The notes under the pieces are model-generated. The model saw only the letters and a list, made by a program, of their open reading frames with translations, had not been told where the DNA came from and did not search any database. This document shows, one piece after another, positions 1 to 10,746 of a stretch of 64,000 nucleotides of DNA (its first letter is position 1; each line of letters begins with the position of its first letter). The translations under genes were made by a program, and so were the position numbers. The stretch is from JABIDZ01 sp964619405 (GTDB taxonomy: Archaea; Iainarchaeota; Iainarchaeia; Iainarchaeales; JAAZKV01): positions 1-64,000 of the forward strand of contig CAZUCF010000003.1 in NCBI GenBank assembly GCA_964619405.1. The letters are read 5' to 3'.

Positions 1-20
1 ATAGAAGGGCAACCTTCTAT
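1..20. terminator. Perfect 8-bp hairpin with GCAA loop
   Basis: The first 20 bases form a perfect stem, ATAGAAGG paired with CCTTCTAT, closed by a GCAA tetraloop. It may end a transcript entering from outside the window, or be part of a structured leader. No gene is visible between it and the ORF starting at 117. Confidence 0.35.
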
Positions 21-116
21 TTATCTCTATTTATAAAGGATTTCTACAGAGCCGGAGCCTGCAAAAGATTTATTAATAAAAAAAACAATCAATTGTTAAA
101 ACTATAAAGTGATTTA

Positions 117-3100
117 ATGCCTGAAGAAAGTTTTCTAAATAAGTTTGTTCAGAGATTCAAGAATTTTTACTATTTTTTTGAGGATAAATGGTATGACTTA
201 TTAGATAAAATAGATTCAAAAATACCAGTTTACAAAATTGTTGATAAAGTAGATAGCATAATCCCAAGTTTTATACTATTTTTACTAATAATAATATTTT
301 TTATAATTTTAATAAGTTATTTAATTCAGTTTACCTCTCCTTTTGAACTTACATTTACAACTTTTGATTCAAGTAATAATGCTTTGCTTTCAGGGGTTTC
401 AATAACTGGTTTTTTGAATGACCAAGAAATTAATACTCAAACAAACAATAAGGGTAAAGCGGTTTCAGAAGTAAATAGTTCTGGAAAAAATATGTATGTT
501 CTTTTTGCCGAAATGCTTTTTGGTTCGAGAGAAGACTTTATTGGACATGTTACTGCTAGAAAAGAGGGTTATCGTAACGAACAAACTGAATTAGAATCAG
601 GTGTTCTTGAAAAAGAAATTTTGTTACAACCCATTCCCGTTAACCCTACTCCTGAACCAGACCCTACTTTTGCAAAAGTAAGATTAATTGATTCCGACAC
701 AAGAGACCCAATAAAAGATAATGCTGCTTATGTAAAATTCGATTGTGGTAATAGGTCAGCAGGTATTAAAACTGTTAGAGATGATGCAGATGGAGCAAGA
801 GATGGGATTTTTTATTTGAGTGAAAATGATTGTTCTTTTGTTGTGAGAGAAGCTTATGCAACAGGTTATTTGAAAGATTCTTCTTCAAAAAATGTTTCAG
901 CTGAAACAATGATTGATATTGAGTTAGAAAAAAGTCAAGTAAAAGAAAAAGGTGATGCAAGAATATTTGTTAGCGAAAAAGGGAGTAATGGAGAAAAAGA
1001 ATTACAAGGCATAACAATTAATTTTTCTGGCAACGGGGTAAATGAATCAGCAACAACAGTTACAAATGGAATAGCTACAAAAAAACTTGAAGAGGGAAAA
1101 TATGTTATTACAATAAATGATTCTAATTATTATCCTATAACAGTAGATAACAATATAACAATAAATATCGTTTCGGGACAATTAAGCGAATTAAGTATTG
1201 AACTAGAATTGATTCCTGAAGATTTAAGAAGAATGATTTATGTAAAAATTGTTGATAATAATGGTGTTGTTTCAGGAGCAACAATTAATTTTTATAGAAC
1301 AAGAACAGATGGTAACACTCAATCAACAATTAATGAAAACGGAACTTTAATTCCACCAATAACAGGAATAACTAACATAACGGATTCTAATGGTTTGTTA
1401 CAAGCAAAAGCATTTAATGATACTGATATTGGAAAAATAATTGGAATAATAAAAAAGAATGGTTATAACACAAAATTATTTGTTCCAACAATAGTTGATT
1501 ATAATTCTAATTATGAAATAATACAAATACACAAAACCACTCCATCAAATAGTGGAAATGCTTTAGTGAAAATAACAGTTGGAGAAAACAATGCTTTAAT
1601 ATCTGGAATAAAAAATAATTTATATCAAAAAATAATTTTACAAGGCAAAGAATTTATTGGATTTATTGATTCAAAAGACACTAATTCTACAGGAATGAGT
1701 TATTATACTGCTTTAACTTCAGGCGATTTTTTTGTTAGTGCGACTTACAAGAATATAAATCTATTAAGTGAAACAAAAAACATTCTTGAAGGACAAACTA
1801 AAGATTTCAATATACATTTTAACACAAATGTTACTCGCATAGGAATTGCATTAAAAGATTTTGAAACACAAACAATAATACCAAATCAAAACCAAGCAAT
1901 TGTTAAATTGTTTGAAGTAAATGAAGACGAAACATTAAATTTTATTGAAAACATTTCTTTTTCTGAAAACAAATTCATAAGTAGTTTCATTAATATGGAA
2001 AAAAAGTTTTATATTACCATTGATCTGAATAATTATTCTCCTAATAATTTGTTAATTGAATCAGGCTCATTATCAATAGGAATAAATTATTTTATTGTGG
2101 ATTTGACAAAAGAACTTATTGTTAACCCAGAGGATAATTGTCCAAATTGTGATTATTCAGCAGGATATGAATGCATTTTGAATGAAGACGAAGATTGGAC
2201 TTGCCAAGAAATTTATAATCCTGATGGAGAATGTGATGTTGATGCTGATTGTGAAAACGGCGAAATTTGCGTAATGAATGACAATGGAGTAAAAGTTTGC
2301 GTTGAAATTCCAGGAAATTGTTTAAGCGACATATACGCGTTTAATGAAACTGAAGATGACTTAATTTGTGTTGATAATTGTAATGATGGAACTTTAATTA
2401 ATCAAAACGGATTTTCAATTTGCTATGATTTTAACTTACCTGTTTGTGAAACACACACTTTTAGATTTGATGAAAATGATAACTTAATTTGTATAACGCC
2501 CGAAGAATGTATTGCGCCATGCACTTTACAAAATATTGGGAGTATTGGAAACCAAAATATTTTCTTTTGTATTTGTGATAATAATCCGCTTTGCCCCGAC
2601 GGAAAGTATGTTTGGAATAACCTTGGAGAACTTGTTTGTTCGAATGATTGTGATGGAGAATGGGCTCGCCTTGATAACATATTTATTTGTTACCCAATAA
2701 ATTTCCCACACAGCCCTGATGGAGCAGTAAGTATTTATTACAATAATATTTATGCAAATACTAGTAATTTAATTAGTAATATAAATCCAGTTAATTACTT
2801 GCACGATGGAAACAATTATTGGACTTCTTTTAGAGCAGTATTAAACACTGAAACTGTTTCATATAAGAAATTGTTAACAATGACAAAAGTTGCACAAGCA
2901 AAAATTAATAATTTGATTAATCTAGATTTACCCGAAATTAATCAAAGAGCGGGAACTTATTCTTGTACTTTAAATAATTTAGATGATACTAATATTAGAG
3001 ATGCGAATAATTATTATTTACCAGTTAGTAATGATTGTTTAGGAAATGACAAAATTAGAACTGGTTTTGAATGGGCAAAAAACTTTTTACCAAAACAAAC

Positions 3101-5597
3101 ATATTATTTTTATAATAAACAACAAATACAAAAATCTGTTGACAATAATAATTTTATAATTAATTTTAGAGCACTTCAAGATAACAACAAAAATATTTCA
3201 GAAACAAATCTTAACAATATAATATTACCAATAGACAAATATTTTGGAGAAAATGTTTTTGCTACTTTGAAAATAGAGAATAACCCAGAAATAGGAATTA
3301 ATTTTGCTGAACCTACAAATACAGCAAATGTTGATTATAATAAGGAAAGAAAAGTAGAAATTACTTTATTTAATGGAACAGTTGATGAAATTACTAACGC
3401 AAAATTAAGCTTTTTTTCTTATACGACTAATGCAAGAAATGATTTCAAAAATAATGACGTTGAACCAAACGGAAACTTGAATATAGATGGAAACAAATCA
3501 AAAATAATATCAAATAATTTTTCTATAACAGCAAATAGTAATAAAAAATTTGAAACAAATTTAAAATCAACTCAATTATTTTCAAACAACCAATTAGTAA
3601 TAGTATTAGAATACTTTGATTCAAATAATACAAGAAGACGATTAGTAGATGTTGTGTTAATTGAGACCAAAGGAAACACTGTTGATTTGGATTCAGAGTT
3701 CCTTGCTTTTGTTAATAACCAACAATACACTGGAAGAATTTATTCAGGATCAAAAGAACCATTAATAAGTTCTGTTGCAATACAAGTAGATAGAAATTGC
3801 GATAACTTAATAGAAAATGATATTATTTTTAATAGTTCAACACCAAGTGAAGATTATTTTATTACGGAAAATAGATTTGGAACAATTATTGAAGGAACTT
3901 ATTATTTAGGAGATTGCTTGCATGTTACAGTAACACCAATGCAAACTGAAGAGTATTATGTTCCAATAACAAAAACAATTTATGCAGGATATAATAATGC
4001 TAGTGACCCATCAATTTCATGCGTAGATATAATAAAGAAACAAGAAGGTGAAAGAAGAGACGCTTCTTTAAATTGGAATGACAAAATTATTTTAGAAGTC
4101 CAAAATAATTGTACAAGCGATATTTTGTTTAGAATAAATACTGGTTTAGAATGTGAGTTAAGTAATACAACAAATCCTTGTAACTGGAATCAAGGCTTTT
4201 TGTTAGAAGTCGAAGGAAAACGTGATATTGAGATTACGGGAAAAAATATTGATTTTAATCCCGAGGCTTTCCCTAATTTTACTGATAGATTAGGGCATTA
4301 CCCTGTTTATGTTCAAGCAAAGTTTTCAGTTAGCAGATCGTCATTTGTAAATGCTGATGAGTTTTCAATAGACCTTTCAAATAATGAACAATGCTTTGAA
4401 ATTTCTTCAAGCTGGTTTAACTTAGAAGAAACACCAACTGCTAATTTAACAATAACAAATTATTGCCAAGACCCTTTAGATGATTACTTTTATCCTAAAA
4501 CAACTTTAGACTCAACAGGATACAGTTTAACCACCCCTAATCAAACTCTTGATAATACACCGGTTTCTTTTGAAGCAAAAATGAAAGTTGGGGGAATAAC
4601 TTATGAAACAATAACTCAAACAACAAACGAAGAAATGATTTGGGGAATAAGTAGTATTTCGGGAGATGACCTTGACGCTTTAAAGGGAAATTGCCAAGAT
4701 GCTGCTTTTGGAGCAACTTTTTGCGAGTACAATAATAAAACATTTGATTTTAGAGCAAGTCAATTAAATGACTCTATTGGAAATAATTGGAGCACTAACA
4801 AAGTACAAATAACAATAAATGATGTTGGAACACCAAATGGTTTTACTCCCCCAAAAGAAATTGGCGCAATAATAAATAGTGACATAAAAATAAATTATTT
4901 AGACGGGACAAACAAAATTTTAACTTTAAGCGAATTAAATTGTAATTCAAAATTAGCAACCACAACAACTAATTTTGGATGCGCAACTTGTAGTGGAGCA
5001 GGAAATCATTGTATTGATGGAATCGAACCTGAGTACGTTGGAGGAGAAAACCAAAAATCTTATTATACAACATTTTACATAATGAATGGTCACATAGGCG
5101 CTAACAAAAAAGTGGAAAGCATGGAGTTAAGTTTTAAAGGAAACCAAAATACAGATAATTTATTTATTTCATTAAAACCAATAATAACTTACGAAAAAAC
5201 AACTACTATAATAGATAGGAGTGTTTCAAGTGCACAAACAACAGATATTACACTTGGAAATTATGTTATACCCGCACAACCAAATATTAATTTTATAATA
5301 AATGATTTAAACAGGATAATTACAAATGAGTTAATGGCTTTTGATAATGCAAAAGCAGAAATTGAAACCAATAACAATAAAGTTGTCGCTTGGATTAATG
5401 GAAATTATTTAATGGCAAAATACATTGGGCAAGAGAATAATAATGATAAAGATGGAACAATTGATTTACAATTAAGTTCTAATCCTGGTTTACCAAGCAT
5501 GGGAACACAATTTGGAATAATTAATATTAAGGACTATGTCAATATTCTTAAAGGAAAAGGATTAAACCCAATAAGACAAATTAGTGGAGTGAGATAA
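117..5597 (+). CDS. Giant membrane-anchored surface protein with Ig-like and Cys-rich regions
   Basis: An 1826-residue protein. The N terminus is a charged, probably cytoplasmic segment of about 50 residues followed by one transmembrane helix (about 51-72). The rest should be outside the cell. After the helix come repeated beta-rich segments resembling carboxypeptidase-regulatory/Ig-like domains (about 75-660). A Cys-rich part follows (about 675-860) with many closely spaced cysteines, as in EGF- or TIL-like modules. A long Asn/Thr-rich beta region completes it. It is the first gene of a tight three-gene cluster; the next ATG directly follows its stop. I do not recognise the family. A structural or adhesive cell-surface role is inferred only from topology and composition. 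Confidence 0.75.
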   Translation: MPEESFLNKFVQRFKNFYYFFEDKWYDLLDKIDSKIPVYKIVDKVDSIIPSFILFLLIIIFFIILISYLIQFTSPFELTFTTFDSSNNALLSGVSITGFLNDQEINTQTNNKGKAVSEVNSSGKNMYVLFAEMLFGSREDFIGHVTARKEGYRNEQTELESGVLEKEILLQPIPVNPTPEPDPTFAKVRLIDSDTRDPIKDNAAYVKFDCGNRSAGIKTVRDDADGARDGIFYLSENDCSFVVREAYATGYLKDSSSKNVSAETMIDIELEKSQVKEKGDARIFVSEKGSNGEKELQGITINFSGNGVNESATTVTNGIATKKLEEGKYVITINDSNYYPITVDNNITINIVSGQLSELSIELELIPEDLRRMIYVKIVDNNGVVSGATINFYRTRTDGNTQSTINENGTLIPPITGITNITDSNGLLQAKAFNDTDIGKIIGIIKKNGYNTKLFVPTIVDYNSNYEIIQIHKTTPSNSGNALVKITVGENNALISGIKNNLYQKIILQGKEFIGFIDSKDTNSTGMSYYTALTSGDFFVSATYKNINLLSETKNILEGQTKDFNIHFNTNVTRIGIALKDFETQTIIPNQNQAIVKLFEVNEDETLNFIENISFSENKFISSFINMEKKFYITIDLNNYSPNNLLIESGSLSIGINYFIVDLTKELIVNPEDNCPNCDYSAGYECILNEDEDWTCQEIYNPDGECDVDADCENGEICVMNDNGVKVCVEIPGNCLSDIYAFNETEDDLICVDNCNDGTLINQNGFSICYDFNLPVCETHTFRFDENDNLICITPEECIAPCTLQNIGSIGNQNIFFCICDNNPLCPDGKYVWNNLGELVCSNDCDGEWARLDNIFICYPINFPHSPDGAVSIYYNNIYANTSNLISNINPVNYLHDGNNYWTSFRAVLNTETVSYKKLLTMTKVAQAKINNLINLDLPEINQRAGTYSCTLNNLDDTNIRDANNYYLPVSNDCLGNDKIRTGFEWAKNFLPKQTYYFYNKQQIQKSVDNNNFIINFRALQDNNKNISETNLNNIILPIDKYFGENVFATLKIENNPEIGINFAEPTNTANVDYNKERKVEITLFNGTVDEITNAKLSFFSYTTNARNDFKNNDVEPNGNLNIDGNKSKIISNNFSITANSNKKFETNLKSTQLFSNNQLVIVLEYFDSNNTRRRLVDVVLIETKGNTVDLDSEFLAFVNNQQYTGRIYSGSKEPLISSVAIQVDRNCDNLIENDIIFNSSTPSEDYFITENRFGTIIEGTYYLGDCLHVTVTPMQTEEYYVPITKTIYAGYNNASDPSISCVDIIKKQEGERRDASLNWNDKIILEVQNNCTSDILFRINTGLECELSNTTNPCNWNQGFLLEVEGKRDIEITGKNIDFNPEAFPNFTDRLGHYPVYVQAKFSVSRSSFVNADEFSIDLSNNEQCFEISSSWFNLEETPTANLTITNYCQDPLDDYFYPKTTLDSTGYSLTTPNQTLDNTPVSFEAKMKVGGITYETITQTTNEEMIWGISSISGDDLDALKGNCQDAAFGATFCEYNNKTFDFRASQLNDSIGNNWSTNKVQITINDVGTPNGFTPPKEIGAIINSDIKINYLDGTNKILTLSELNCNSKLATTTTNFGCATCSGAGNHCIDGIEPEYVGGENQKSYYTTFYIMNGHIGANKKVESMELSFKGNQNTDNLFISLKPIITYEKTTTIIDRSVSSAQTTDITLGNYVIPAQPNINFIINDLNRIITNELMAFDNAKAEIETNNNKVVAWINGNYLMAKYIGQENNNDKDGTIDLQLSSNPGLPSMGTQFGIINIKDYVNILKGKGLNPIRQISGVR

Positions 5598-7280
5598 ATG
5601 AGAAAAATATTTTTATTAATAATTATTATTTTTTTTACAACGAATGTTTTTGCTTACAATAGTGATGACTTAACATGGGATGGCTATTTAACAATAAATC
5701 TTGACAAAGAGGTTTTTGAAAACGGAGAAAATATTACAGGAAACATTGTAATAACTAATGAAGAATATTATCCAATAATAGGAAACACTATCATTATTCA
5801 AATAGCAGATAATTTGTATAGTTATCCATCTCAAAATTCAAACGAGAATATATTTTATGAAACAATATTAAAAGAAAACTGGCTTTTGCCAAGAGCAAAC
5901 AAAATAATTCCTTTTAGTATTAATTCAACAGGATTGAATGGCGAATACCATTTAAGCGTTTATTCATGGATACAAAAATCAATGTTTAATGGTAGTGATT
6001 CTATATTGTTAGGCGCGCAAACAAAAAACTTTTTAATTAACGGGCAAAAAGAATTAAATGTTATAATACAAAAAAACACAACGAATTTTGGTAAAGAAAA
6101 ACAAATAGGCCCAGTTGGTTTCCCAGTTTTACCTAATGAAACATTTTCAGGGCAAATCTTTATTGAAAATAAATCTAATAAAATTCAAGATAATTTGGAA
6201 TTAGAATTAATGATTTGTGATTGGTCTTGTTCGATTTCAAAAGCAGTTTCAATAAAAGAATTTAATGTTGGAAAATTAAATAGTTTAGAAATAAAAGAAA
6301 TTAATGTTGATTTAGTTGCACCAGAAATTCCTTCTGCTTATGAAATAAAAATGATTTTAAAAAATAATAATGAAATTAAATCAATTTATAGTAACAGAGT
6401 TATTGTCACAGGAGGCACATCAAAAATAAGAAAGATTTTGATTAAAGGATTAGAAGAAGAAGATTTTTCTATTTCAACTTTAATTGCTGGTAGCCCAGAC
6501 CATTTTACTTACCCTGAATTTAATGATTTTGAATTGCAAATTGAAGTTTATAATGAAGGTCAATCAAATCAAAAACAAAACCAATCTTTTGATTTAATTG
6601 AAACTGGAGAAATAAAAGATTCTAATTTTTATTTGGGAAAAGTTTTGTTTGATAGGATTTGTTTAAGAGTAATAAAAGCAAACAAACTTTTTGAAGAAGA
6701 GTGTTTCGATGTACCATTAGCAGAATTGATTAAAGCTGAGAATGAAAGGCACCCACAAAAAATAAATGTTGAATGGAATTATAATAAAGAAGGAAAAAAC
6801 CTAGAAATAATTTTAACAAAACCAAATCAACCAATAAACTCTAGAATAAGATTAATTGATTTTGAAAAAAGTTTTATTAACGAAAGAATAGAACAAGAAA
6901 ATATGTATAAAAATAATTTTTTTGTTGAAAATGGTAAATATACTTTGATAGTAAATGACTTTGACGCAAAAAGACAAGAAACTATTGAACTTTACTTGGG
7001 AATAAGTGAAGATGAAGTTAATTTGGGGTCACAAGTAATCCCACTAGAAGAATTATCTTGTAAAGGAACCATTTGTAAGAACGGATTTGTTTGTGATAGC
7101 CAACCAATTGTTTCAAAAGAAGGCGATTGTTGTTTAACACAATGTATTCCAAGTGGAAAAACATTATTAGGATTTGAAGAAATAATGCCTTTATTATTTT
7201 GGATAGCAATATTATTATTTATTGGGTCAATATTTGTTTTCCATGGAAGTATAAAAAAAGCAAGAGGTAAGAAAAAATGA
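5598..7280 (+). CDS. Secreted, C-terminally anchored surface protein
   Basis: A 560-residue protein with a clear signal peptide: MRKIF, then a hydrophobic core ending near VFAYN at about residue 20. The ectodomain is beta-rich, and segments near residues 30-130 and 200-300 look like CARDB or other Ig-like folds. A Cys cluster lies near 480-510, and a C-terminal transmembrane helix (about 528-548) is followed by a basic tail ending RGKKK. Topology is therefore type I with a short cytoplasmic tail. It starts immediately after the upstream stop and overlaps the downstream start by 4 nt (ATGA), implying translational coupling. Function unknown; probably a partner of its two neighbours on the cell surface. 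Confidence 0.75.
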   Translation: MRKIFLLIIIIFFTTNVFAYNSDDLTWDGYLTINLDKEVFENGENITGNIVITNEEYYPIIGNTIIIQIADNLYSYPSQNSNENIFYETILKENWLLPRANKIIPFSINSTGLNGEYHLSVYSWIQKSMFNGSDSILLGAQTKNFLINGQKELNVIIQKNTTNFGKEKQIGPVGFPVLPNETFSGQIFIENKSNKIQDNLELELMICDWSCSISKAVSIKEFNVGKLNSLEIKEINVDLVAPEIPSAYEIKMILKNNNEIKSIYSNRVIVTGGTSKIRKILIKGLEEEDFSISTLIAGSPDHFTYPEFNDFELQIEVYNEGQSNQKQNQSFDLIETGEIKDSNFYLGKVLFDRICLRVIKANKLFEEECFDVPLAELIKAENERHPQKINVEWNYNKEGKNLEIILTKPNQPINSRIRLIDFEKSFINERIEQENMYKNNFFVENGKYTLIVNDFDAKRQETIELYLGISEDEVNLGSQVIPLEELSCKGTICKNGFVCDSQPIVSKEGDCCLTQCIPSGKTLLGFEEIMPLLFWIAILLFIGSIFVFHGSIKKARGKKK

Positions 7281-9766
7281 ATAGAACTATTATCATTTAT
7301 TTTTTAATAATTTTGTTTTGCTCTAATGTTTTTGCAACGCATTGCTGGGACATTACTAATTTTAATTCGAGTCCAACACTTAGTTGGATTAATGGAACAC
7401 AAATACCATTAACTACAGAAGCACAATTTCAAATTAATGGCATAACAATAGAATCATTAGTTCTCCCTGGAACTACTGCAAAGTTCGCTAGCTTTGGAAA
7501 TTATAACATGATTTGTAATGATGGAGCAGCAGCCAGTATTAAACCTCTAGCCAAATTAGAAGTATTTGATTCTCAAAGTAATAGCAAATTAATCAAATAT
7601 AATACCGCTAATAATACTTGTGCAACACAGTATTCGGGTTTACCATATTGTGAAAGAGTTGGTGGGGCAATACAAGATAGCAGTCTTATAATAGGAGTGG
7701 GCCAGTATGATGAGATAACAATTCCTTTTACAAGTGATAATAATTTTGAAAACGAACCCTACATTATTAAAGGACATGTTGACGCAAAAACAGTTTCTGG
7801 TTCTTGTGGTAATGAACTCGTTGAAAAAGTTCAAAGAAACATATTGCTTGTTGCTAACCCGTCTTTGTTTACATTCACTCCGATTGAAGAAGTAATAAGA
7901 TTTTATGAAACCGAGGGAACTTATACTAAAGAAATTTTTTTAACTTTAACAAAAAATCACACGCTTAACATTAAAGTTGATAACTTGAATTTGAAATGTG
8001 AAAATGATTTTGGCGCAACTTGTAGAATAATTGATAAAACTGAATTAGAGGGAACCGTTTTAGATAAAACGCAAGACACCATGATTTTAACTGCTGAACT
8101 AACAATAGATAAAAGTAATTTAAAAAATCAAAAATTGGATCCAATGACAATTGAAATACAATTAGACGTAAATTATTCATTACCCCAATCTAATGCACTT
8201 GGTTCATATTTTACTAGCACAGCACCAAAACTATATACCATTGGTTTAATGGATCAACAAGACTTCCAAGTAAAAATAATGGGCCAGAGTAATGCATTAA
8301 CCGAATGTGTTAGTTATGATGGTTTAATTGGTGTTACTGGGCCAGAACATTCACCGAGAATTAATTTAAGGTTTGCTGATAGGGGAACAATAAAAGCTGA
8401 CACTTGTGATTTAACAAAAATAGATGGCACAAGTAATGATTGGGTTTATTGTTCTCAAAACGAATTCATTTTTTCTCTTGCAAACAAAATAGGAAAAATA
8501 ATTGAATTGCAAAGTGAAATAAATAATGAGTTAACAAAAATAGATATTAATCAAAACAAAATAAATGAATTAAACCAAGAAATAAATAATTATTCAAGCG
8601 CAAAAATACATGTTAGAGATCTTGATTTAAGCAAAAACAAAATTGAAGAACATTTAGATAATTTCAATAATTCTTTTGCTGAAAGAGATGGTTTAGAAGA
8701 ATTTTCTGGTTCACCAGTAAATTATGGTGGCAATGATCCTGTTGAAAGAATCCAAAAACTAAAAGAATTATTTGTTGAATCAGATATTGTTAAATTTGAG
8801 TATTATGGTGGGCAAATGCAAAACCCTTTCATTCAAGTTGGGCAATACGATATTGAAATAAATGTTTCTAATCAAAACAAAAATGATTTGTTTATTGGAG
8901 ACGAAATAAATGATTCAATTGATATTACAGTTAACTTAAAGGACAGGATTGCTCCAACAATTAATTGGTTTTTTTATAGGAACAACATGTCAGACATAAA
9001 TGAAAGTTCAATTGTTTCAACAACCCCCACTTTATCAAGCACAAACAATACTTCAAGAGGAATAGTACTAACTTTCAATAAAGAAGCTAACATAACAAAC
9101 CCTAATACAATTTATCTTGTAAAAACCTTTGCGGTACCACTATTTATAAAAATTGAAAATAATAATTTAATAACAAATAAATTCTTTATAAGCAAAAGCA
9201 TTACTGGTTCAGATGAAGGAGACGCATTTACTTATTGGACTGGTTTCGCAAGTAATAAGGGTAATGGTTGTGAAGAAATTTCACCAGCACAATCAACAAC
9301 AATAAAATCATTGTTTTACAGAATACCTGACGAAATTATAAATATAAAAACTGATGGAGAACTTGAAGTTAGAATAAATGAATATCAAGGCATAACACAA
9401 GAGGATATTGAGTTATTACAAACAGTTATTTATGCTCCGCTTGGCGCTGAAGCAACTGCAGAAGAAATAACTTTTAAAGGACCATTAAGTATTTACACTG
9501 CAAGCAATGAATGTATTTTTAATGATACAAATTGCCAATTAAATTTAAATAGAAATATGAGTAGTTATAATGTTCAAGATCTTTACGAAATATTTGATAA
9601 AATTGCAGACAGAGAAATTTGTATTTCTGAAGAATTTACTGGTTTATCAGAAAAAGCTTGGACTTTGTTTTGGAATGAAGAACAATTATTGAAATCATTG
9701 AATACAAGAAAACAATCAGCAGTTAGTTCAATGACTGGTGTTCAAATCTGTAACCCCAATACTTGA
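7277..9766 (+). CDS. Large secreted protein with central coiled coil
   Basis: An 829-residue protein with an N-terminal signal peptide (MNRTIIIYF to about VFATHC). No C-terminal membrane anchor is obvious. Cysteines are scattered through the ectodomain. Residues about 400-460 are rich in Ile/Leu/Asn/Lys/Glu with heptad-like spacing, suggesting a coiled coil. A beta-rich segment follows (about 530-640). Its start overlaps the previous gene by 4 nt, making it the third member of the cluster at 117-9766. No family was recognised. Co-transcription suggests the three proteins form one surface complex, which is inference. About 180 bp of A+T-rich sequence with no recognisable feature follows. Confidence 0.72.
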   Translation: MNRTIIIYFLIILFCSNVFATHCWDITNFNSSPTLSWINGTQIPLTTEAQFQINGITIESLVLPGTTAKFASFGNYNMICNDGAAASIKPLAKLEVFDSQSNSKLIKYNTANNTCATQYSGLPYCERVGGAIQDSSLIIGVGQYDEITIPFTSDNNFENEPYIIKGHVDAKTVSGSCGNELVEKVQRNILLVANPSLFTFTPIEEVIRFYETEGTYTKEIFLTLTKNHTLNIKVDNLNLKCENDFGATCRIIDKTELEGTVLDKTQDTMILTAELTIDKSNLKNQKLDPMTIEIQLDVNYSLPQSNALGSYFTSTAPKLYTIGLMDQQDFQVKIMGQSNALTECVSYDGLIGVTGPEHSPRINLRFADRGTIKADTCDLTKIDGTSNDWVYCSQNEFIFSLANKIGKIIELQSEINNELTKIDINQNKINELNQEINNYSSAKIHVRDLDLSKNKIEEHLDNFNNSFAERDGLEEFSGSPVNYGGNDPVERIQKLKELFVESDIVKFEYYGGQMQNPFIQVGQYDIEINVSNQNKNDLFIGDEINDSIDITVNLKDRIAPTINWFFYRNNMSDINESSIVSTTPTLSSTNNTSRGIVLTFNKEANITNPNTIYLVKTFAVPLFIKIENNNLITNKFFISKSITGSDEGDAFTYWTGFASNKGNGCEEISPAQSTTIKSLFYRIPDEIINIKTDGELEVRINEYQGITQEDIELLQTVIYAPLGAEATAEEITFKGPLSIYTASNECIFNDTNCQLNLNRNMSSYNVQDLYEIFDKIADREICISEEFTGLSEKAWTLFWNEEQLLKSLNTRKQSAVSSMTGVQICNPNT

Positions 9767-9947
9767 AATAATTACTCGAATTAAACAAAATTAATTACAA
9801 ATTAAACATAAAAAAAATATTATGTGTTAATTAAAAATAAGCACAAATTATAAAATAAATATAATAAAATAATTCTAATTAAATTATATTCAAATAAAAA
9901 TAGTTAAACTAATAAAAAATTAAATTATAAAATAATAAAAGATTAAA

Positions 9948-10742
9948 TTAGAAAAACAATGCTAAATAAATTAGAAATAATGCTAAAAGAATTATTAAGA
10001 ACCATGATAATTTACTTGAAAAAATAGAAAAATCTGGTTTTATTTTTTTTGGATCTTTAACTATTTTTTTTTCTTCTTTTTTTACTTTTTCTGAAAATAC
10101 GGAACCAGTTTTAAACAAAATTTCTTTTGTGTATTTTACCCACACTTTTGGATCAGATAATTCTTCAAGTGTTTCCTTAGTTATTTCAGAAGCACTTTTT
10201 TCTCTAACAGGAATTTCATTCAAATTAATTATTTTTCCATCAATTGGATTTATTTTAAATAACAATTCTTTTTCGTTAACTAAAAATATGAATTCATACA
10301 AAGGAAAATAAATTTTTTTTATTTTTGATAAAACAATATTTGGTTTTGGAACATGAAAATATTCAGCGATTTTCAACTTAATGACATCATCCAACTCTTT
10401 TTTCTCAAGTTTATCATCAATTTTTTCAAAATCAATGTTTGGTGCTTCACTAGTAATATCCTTTAAATTCTTAAAAATTATTTCAGAAAATTCTTTATCT
10501 ATTTTTATTGTTACTCCATTTAATGCAAGAACGCCATCAACAGAACTCTCAATTATTTTTTCATCACCAACAATTTTTTCTTTGAAATAATGGTAACTAA
10601 AATAAAAATAGGGAATTAGAATTAATTTTGTCTTTGACTTTTTGAAATCAACCCAATTCCTTTCACTAAGAACTTTTTCTGCACTAGAGACAGCACTCTT
10701 AACTGAAACCTTTAGAGGCAATGACGGATTGCCCAAATACAT
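9948..10742 (-). CDS. Hypothetical tail-anchored protein downstream of sepF
   Basis: A 264-residue protein starting only 4 nt after the sepF stop, so almost certainly co-transcribed with it. The first 180 residues form a mixed alpha/beta, charged domain. A Lys-rich linker follows (about 205-235), and the last 20 or so residues are hydrophobic (SWFLIILLALFL), giving a C-terminal membrane tail with the domain in the cytoplasm. I do not recognise the family. Linkage to SepF and the membrane tail allow a role in cell division or membrane organisation, but nothing in the sequence proves it. Confidence 0.7.
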   Translation of the reverse strand: MYLGNPSLPLKVSVKSAVSSAEKVLSERNWVDFKKSKTKLILIPYFYFSYHYFKEKIVGDEKIIESSVDGVLALNGVTIKIDKEFSEIIFKNLKDITSEAPNIDFEKIDDKLEKKELDDVIKLKIAEYFHVPKPNIVLSKIKKIYFPLYEFIFLVNEKELLFKINPIDGKIINLNEIPVREKSASEITKETLEELSDPKVWVKYTKEILFKTGSVFSEKVKKEEKKIVKDPKKIKPDFSIFSSKLSWFLIILLALFLIYLALFF

Positions 10743-10746
10743 TTAC

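Noticed and set aside
21..60. Possible tRNA 3' end near GAGCCGGAGCC
   Set aside because: No T-arm, anticodon arm or matching 5' acceptor strand could be found on either strand.
9767..9947. Regulatory or RNA feature after the surface-protein cluster
   Set aside because: Only featureless A+T-rich sequence was seen.
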